This document shows, in pieces, positions 59,666-64,000 of a stretch of 64,000 nt of DNA; position 1 is the stretch's first letter; each line of letters begins with the position of its first letter. A program made the position numbers and the translations under genes. Source of the DNA: Sophora flavescens (Eukaryota > Streptophyta > Magnoliopsida > Fabales > Fabaceae); contig JAUPTC010000189.1 in assembly GCA_030762895.1 (NCBI GenBank), forward strand, positions 1-64,000, given 5' to 3'. Under the pieces are notes generated by a model. That model saw only the letters and a list, made by a program, of their open reading frames with translations, did no database searches and was not told the origin of the DNA.

Positions 59666-62652
59666 CTATTCATCTAAGTAGTGCGGAGGTATGTTGTCAA
59701 TTCCTTTTTCAGCCGCATACTTGAAGAAGAATTCAGCGAAGCGCATCCTCAAGTCTCTTAACTCATTTTCTTCAATAGGCGATTGGTCGATAAATGCCTA
59801 GACACGTTCAAATAATAACAATAACATCAATGCAAGTCATCTTCAAAACTATAATATATAATTTAACAAGTTGTTTAAATATTACCTTCTTCCATCCATC
59901 CGTAATAGATGCGGAGACTATGTTCAGCATATGAAGCATCACATAATAGCCGCACGACCACCCGTCAATTTGAAATCGAGACTACCAACAAAATTAATTT
60001 CAACGTCAGTTGAATATACATATAAATTAGTAATTATAATATTAATTATTTGATAAATAAACTACCAAACCTTGAGGATGTTCCATACAGGATTTGCTTT
60101 AGCCTTAGAAGTCCTACTTCTCCCGTTGGCGCAACTTATGCTACTCGCCTTCAGCGCGCTATCATAAACAAATAATCATGTCGATCAATTAACAAACTCA
60201 TATATCATGTGTGTAATAAACTAAAAACAACTGATATTAAAACTTAAATTAAATTTAAGATTAGTTACTTACATATTTACAGCTTCCACCACCTTCGGTG
60301 GCGGATCTTGGTGGAGAGAGCAGATGAATATGACAGTATGCCTAGACGGGTGAAGTACGAACAACTGCCAATGGCGTTCCATACAGTAGGGAGCCAGATA
60401 TAATTCTTTCGGATTGTCTCCCAACAAGTTCCCTAAGTATTTACTCAATGCATCGCCAGCAAAGAAATCGGGCAGAAGGATTGACGGATCTAACAAACCG
60501 TAAACTGATGCAACGCCCTTATCAAGCTGAAGACGATGGAGATACCTAAGATATGAAAAGGTATGGATGTTAATTACATACTATATATATTGAAATTAAA
60601 ATAAATTATTAAATGGAAAAATACCAAAAATAAATAAGTTATAAAATTAAAATTAACTTACGTGCACCAGAGACTGATGACATTGTTGTTCATCCAGACG
60701 TTATTTCTGCAGGCGTTCCCGAGATCGTCACCACAGAAGGAAAATATCCTCTGTTGATCTGGGCGTGCCACCCATCCATCGTGATCCAATGGACATTCAA
60801 AAATCTCAAACGCATAATCCTCACCAAGTGAGAACAAACGAGTGATAGGTGACAGCGACACCGACGTCGACTTGGCCTTCAGTTTAGGAAAAATAAAATA
60901 GATAAGTTTTTGATAATTAAAAAAAACACAAGTAATTATTTGACTAATTTGGACATTAATAATGAATAAATACCTTTGCTAACATTTCGAGCTCACGTCG
61001 TTTGGAGTCCAACTCAAGCTCACGCCTTTTCATTTCCAACTCATGCTCATGGCGCTGGACTTCCAACTCCCACTCCCTAGCTGGCAACTCATCGTCCTCC
61101 ACTTGTGCCCTACTAAAACTCTCTTTTGTGCTCACATGTGAAGGGTTGGCAAGCCCTGCGGTGTCCTGGGATGTACCGACGGAGGAAAGCTCTCTGGCAA
61201 GCTCCTGCTTGAATTCCGGGTTGGATATTAAGCCTTGCATCAGATATGTTGTAATATCTGGGTTGGACATGAGGTGCTGAGTAATGTCAGCCAAAATTGA
61301 TGCTTCAGTGACCACCCGCTTTCATGAAGCAGACTTGCCATTATATTGTTTGATGGTCACGTTCCCAGGAACACCGAGAACCCGACCTGGATGGTCTTTC
61401 TTGCCTAGAGCAGTCATCAAGACGTCTTGTCGTCCAGAAGGGACGAATGCGCCCTGGGAGGATTTTGCTTTAAGATCCATCTACAATGAAAAAAAATGAA
61501 AAAATGTGCAAGTGAAAAGTGTTGCAAATATCTATACAAATATCAATTGAAATCAAGTTAATTATTTACTTACAATCTTATCTGCCACTTCGCGAGTGGC
61601 ATCAACTTTAAAAGATCCCATCTTTGTCATGCGGCCGGCAAACCAGACATCCTCGCGGTCGATGTCCGACAGAGGACTTGATGGTGTGCCCTCAGGCACC
61701 TCTCCTCTTTCAATCCTAGCAGAGTGCTCTTCCTGCTTCGCCCTCAGCCTATCCGCCATCATCTGCTCGATCCAAGTCTGGTACCCACCCTGAGACATGG
61801 TGTGGCGGTGGACGTTCTTCGCCTGATTCTGCCGACCCTTATTTGCCTTAGCCTATTCAAACAAAAACACATAATTAAATACAGTTAAATGATTTATAAT
61901 AAGCATACAAAATTAACTTAATCAACCAACCTGAAATTCTCCATCCTGTAGACTCCTGGCAAACATATCCCAAGTATCCTGATCAATCCAGGGATAATCC
62001 GAGAACATTTTATCAAGCCGCTTCTTCCCAGATACATAGTACCTGGTAAGATCATGCTTGAACCCATTACAACGCTTTGATGCCATTTTCATACATTTAT
62101 GACGATGATCCTCGTCATTTGGCACAGTCCAAGCTACCTACACATTAGATACATATATAACAACTGGATGGATTATAACTCGGATAATTATCTAATAATG
62201 TAAATCAAATGAATGTAAAGGTAAAATACCGTGATAGCCTCCCAAATCTGATCCTTAACGTTCTGTGGAACGTCATTCCAGTGGTTGTAGTTGATGCTTA
62301 CGTGCTGCTTCGCTTGTAGAAACACCCAATTATTAAATTCTTTAGCACGGGGTCCCTGGGCATTTAGATTAGCATCGAAGGACACCTCAAGCTTTTGTCT
62401 GCTCTACCTGTCCTTCTCTAGTTTCTTCAACGAGGTGGCTCCTCTACCCCGTTTCCTATGAGCCTGTGATGTCTGTATGGACAAAAAAATGATAAAATAG
62501 AGGGTTGTAACATTATAAACTTACATTAAAAAGAAGGACTAAAGATAGTATATAACATGTAAACTTACACTAGAATCAGGCGTAGGCGTGATCGGGTCCT
62601 GCGAAACCCCCACAGTGTCCTCCCGTGCATGTGGGCTATCCAACTGATCCAT
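59666..62652 (-). pseudogene. CACTA gene: Transposase_24-like plus Ulp1 (C48) peptidase, two stops
   Basis: Ten exons with GT-AG borders and matching phases: 62652-62569, 62472-62230, 62137-61931, 61852-61574, 61480-60974, 60876-60662, 60545-60273, 60158-60071, 59981-59886, 59797-59666. They add up to 707 residues plus a stop. Exons 2-5 carry the plant Ptta/En/Spm (Transposase_24) region: NYNHWNDVPQNVKDQIWEAI, RCNGFKHDLTRYYV, DVWFAGRMTKMGSFKVDAT and KKDHPGRVLGV. Exon 5 ends in a charged coiled coil (ELEVQRHEHELEMKRRELEL). Exons 7-9 carry a C48 peptidase, with catalytic His in APYCMERHWQLFVL and Cys in WSCGYYVMLHMLN; the family Asp after the His strand appears to be Cys (CSL instead of DSL). 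Stops at codon 51 (TAG, 62404-62406) and codon 324 (TGA, 61322-61324) fit CAG-to-TAG and CGA-to-TGA changes. The domains would bind element ends and cut SUMO-like tags. Confidence 0.85.
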
Positions 62653-62832
62653 ATGTATGCCTGTTCAGAAACAATATATATGTATTAACATAGGTTATAA
62701 CTCAAAATAAATACAGAAGTATAAATAAAAATAACTAGATAGGTCCTATAGATATACAAAACATCTCTATATCCAATATAAGGACAATACGGGAGATTGA
62801 AAACTATAGTTTTTGAAGATTGCCAAGCACTG

Positions 62833-62941
62833 GTCACGGCCTGGCTGTGATGTCCATCACGGCCGTAATGTGCCAACTGAACCAGACCCTCATAAGCGGA
62901 ACTGATCACGGCCTAGCCGTGATGAGCATCACGGCCGTGAC
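62833..62941. repeat. Palindromic 37-bp motif cluster in CACTA element
   Basis: Copies at 62833-62869 and 62905-62941, 72 bp apart. The spacer (CTGAACCAGACCCTCATAAG) also resembles the LTR spacer (TTGAGCCAGACCCCCACAAG), so a piece larger than the palindrome is shared. Confidence 0.93.
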
Positions 62942-62947
62942 AGATCA

Positions 62948-63175
62948 ACCAGCAGAGCAACATGCACTCAAAACCAAAAATAGAGACATTCCAAACAACT
63001 CAAACTCACGGTTTAAAGTTACAACTACTGAGACTACAGTTTCAACATACACTCAAAAGCAAAAATGGAGACATCCCAAACAACTCAAACTCACAGTTTC
63101 AAGTTTCAACTACTGAGACTACAGTTTCAAACCAGCAGAGCAACATGCATGCACTCAAAACCAAAAATAAAAAAA
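62948..63175. repeat. Tandem repeat of about 84 bp, 2.4 copies
   Basis: ACTCAAAACCAAAAATAGAG begins at 62967, recurs at 63051, and partly again at 63153. ACCAGCAGAGCAACATG occurs before the first and third copies. Confidence 0.9.
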
Positions 63176-63554
63176 TGTGCCCTAATTAAAGACTCACCAG
63201 AAATAGGCGCTCGCGTGGTGGTGGGGGGAAGCTCGAGTGGTGGCCAACGTTCGATGTGGTTACTGAGAGCAGAGGGACAAGGAGAGTTAGTGCGCGGGAA
63301 GGGGAAAGAGAGATGTCAAGTTATTGCAAAGAATGAGCGGGAAAGACAGAGTTAGGGGTTAAGAGTGTACCTCACGGTGGTGGCGAAGAAGCCCGCGCGG
63401 TGGTTGCGGTGGAGATGAGCTCGCGATTAGGGCAGAGTGAGAGCAAGAGTGAGGATTGAGAGTGAGGGTTGAGCGTGATGAAAAGAGAAAAGACACGTAC
63501 GTACAGAGAAGTGGAGAAGGCGTGCGGGGGTAAACATTATAATTAAAATAAAAC

Positions 63555-63776
63555 AACATTTTACGTCAGTTTTTGGTAAAACCTGACGTTGAAGATCATA
63601 TATTTAACGTCAGCTGTCTTAATAAACTGACGTTAAAAACTCTCACACTTATTACGTCAGTTGTTAGTAAAAACTGACGTTAAAGGTCATATATTTGACG
63701 TAAGTTGTATTAAGAAACTGACGTTAAAAACACTCACAACTTCTTACGTCAGTTGTATTACACAACGGACGTTAAA
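63555..63776. repeat. CACTA right subterminal repeats
   Basis: About ten copies of TACGTCAGTT or AACTGACGTTAA, as on the left, in alternating orientation. The last is ACGGACGTTAAAAGTG. The terminal CACTA inverted repeat itself is absent. Confidence 0.85.
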
Positions 63777-63974
63777 AGTGTATAGATATCTGCAAAAACA
63801 TTCATTCCTTTGACTACGGTGCTACTTACCCATGCACCTTGTAACTCAATGATCTTAATGAGCATTAAGTTTATAGATAAGTTTTCAAGAAAATCAGAAT
63901 AGCTAGCTTAGTAACTTCATCCACTGCTCCTATAAATAGCTTCCTTCCATCCTTTTAATTTTCTGCTTCACAAT
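63777..63974 (+). promoter_or_regulatory. Possible host-gene promoter with TATA box
   Basis: DNA that matches none of the repeats in the window. TATAAATA at 63931-63938 lies 44 bp before an ATG, giving room for a start site near 63963 and a short leader (CTTCCTTCCATCC, pyrimidine-rich). Confidence 0.45.
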
Positions 63975-64000
63975 ATGGCTCTGCCGTGGAGATTAACTTC
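63975..64000 (+). CDS. Possible first codons of a host gene (cut by window end)
   Basis: ATG in a favourable plant context (CACAATATGGCT), followed by an open frame reading Met-Ala-Leu-Pro-Trp-Arg-Leu-Thr to the window edge. Only eight codons are visible, so the product cannot be judged. The call rests on the TATA box, spacing and ATG context. Confidence 0.3.

Larger units (their letters stand above)
62653..63554 (-). promoter_or_regulatory. Upstream region of CACTA gene
   Basis: Non-coding DNA between the gene start and the right subterminal repeats. It includes two palindromic 37-bp motifs (62833-62941), a roughly 84-bp tandem repeat (62948-63175) and GC-richer DNA at 63190-63450. Promoter and leader are expected here; no clear TATA box was identified. 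Confidence 0.5.
58997..63776 (-). mobile_element. CACTA (En/Spm) DNA transposon, right end missing
   Basis: The left terminus is CACTAGTGCAATAAGTG, breaking a satellite monomer after GTGGG. Subterminal DNA is packed with copies of AACTGACGTTAA in alternating orientation (59030-59405), and again at 63555-63776, the usual CACTA architecture. A ten-exon minus-strand gene lies between (59666-62652). No DDE transposase (TNPD/Transposase_21) motifs are seen, and no CACTAGTG-type inverted terminus follows the right-hand repeats, so the element is non-autonomous and probably truncated. Beyond it the DNA is no longer satellite. Confidence 0.87.

Noticed and set aside
59869..60053. Plus-strand frame opposite exon 9 of the CACTA gene
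   Set aside because: The minus strand carries the C48 catalytic Cys motif with proper splice sites, so the plus frame is a shadow.
62820..63355. Plus-strand frames upstream of the CACTA gene
   Set aside because: They run through the palindromic motifs and the 84-bp tandem repeat, overlap each other and show no domain.

Overview
This is plant nuclear DNA, most likely from a dicot and from heterochromatin. The evidence is a tandem satellite with a monomer of about 240 bp, interrupted by LTR retrotransposons primed by initiator tRNA-Met and tRNA-Asp, and bordered by a CACTA DNA transposon whose gene is split by GT-AG introns. I see no prokaryotic gene organisation, no rRNA or tRNA gene, and no intact host gene. 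The species cannot be named from the sequence alone.

Layout: (1) 1-5336 satellite, forward. (2) 5337-13454 a complete but dead Ty1/copia element on the minus strand, with 1.4-kb LTRs, a tRNA-iMet primer site, a polypurine tract, a broken gag-pol and a 5-bp target duplication. (3) 13455-22051 satellite, forward. (4) 22052-29004 an Athila-like Ty3/gypsy element on the plus strand that has gag and protease but no RT, RNase H or integrase, and whose 3' LTR is truncated. (5) 29005-29743 three satellite monomers. (6) 29744-33842 a 4.1-kb non-coding unit with TG/CA ends and a perfect 5-bp duplication, best read as a solo LTR in minus orientation. (7) 33843-44384 satellite, forward. (8) 44385-44884 a 500-N assembly gap. 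(9) 44885-49123 the 5' half (LTR, tRNA-Asp primer site, gag, part of protease) of a second Athila-like element on the minus strand. (10) 49124-58996 satellite in REVERSE orientation with higher-order structure. (11) 58997 to about 63776 a CACTA element with alternating inverted subterminal repeats and a ten-exon minus-strand gene joining a plant En/Spm-type (Transposase_24) region to a Ulp1/C48 cysteine peptidase; it has two in-frame stops. (12) 63777-64000 non-repetitive DNA with a TATA box and an ATG that may start a host gene running off the window.

About 35 kb (some 146 monomers) is satellite, and the mobile elements sit inside it as separate insertions. All recognisable coding sequence belongs to mobile elements and most of it is inactivated, often by changes consistent with C-to-T decay.

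The least explained structure is a 37-bp near-palindromic motif (GTCACGGC...GCCGTGAC). It occurs in short tandem clusters in the LTRs and the 3' non-coding region of the gag-protease element, once in the solo LTR, and twice upstream of the CACTA gene. These elements are otherwise unrelated.
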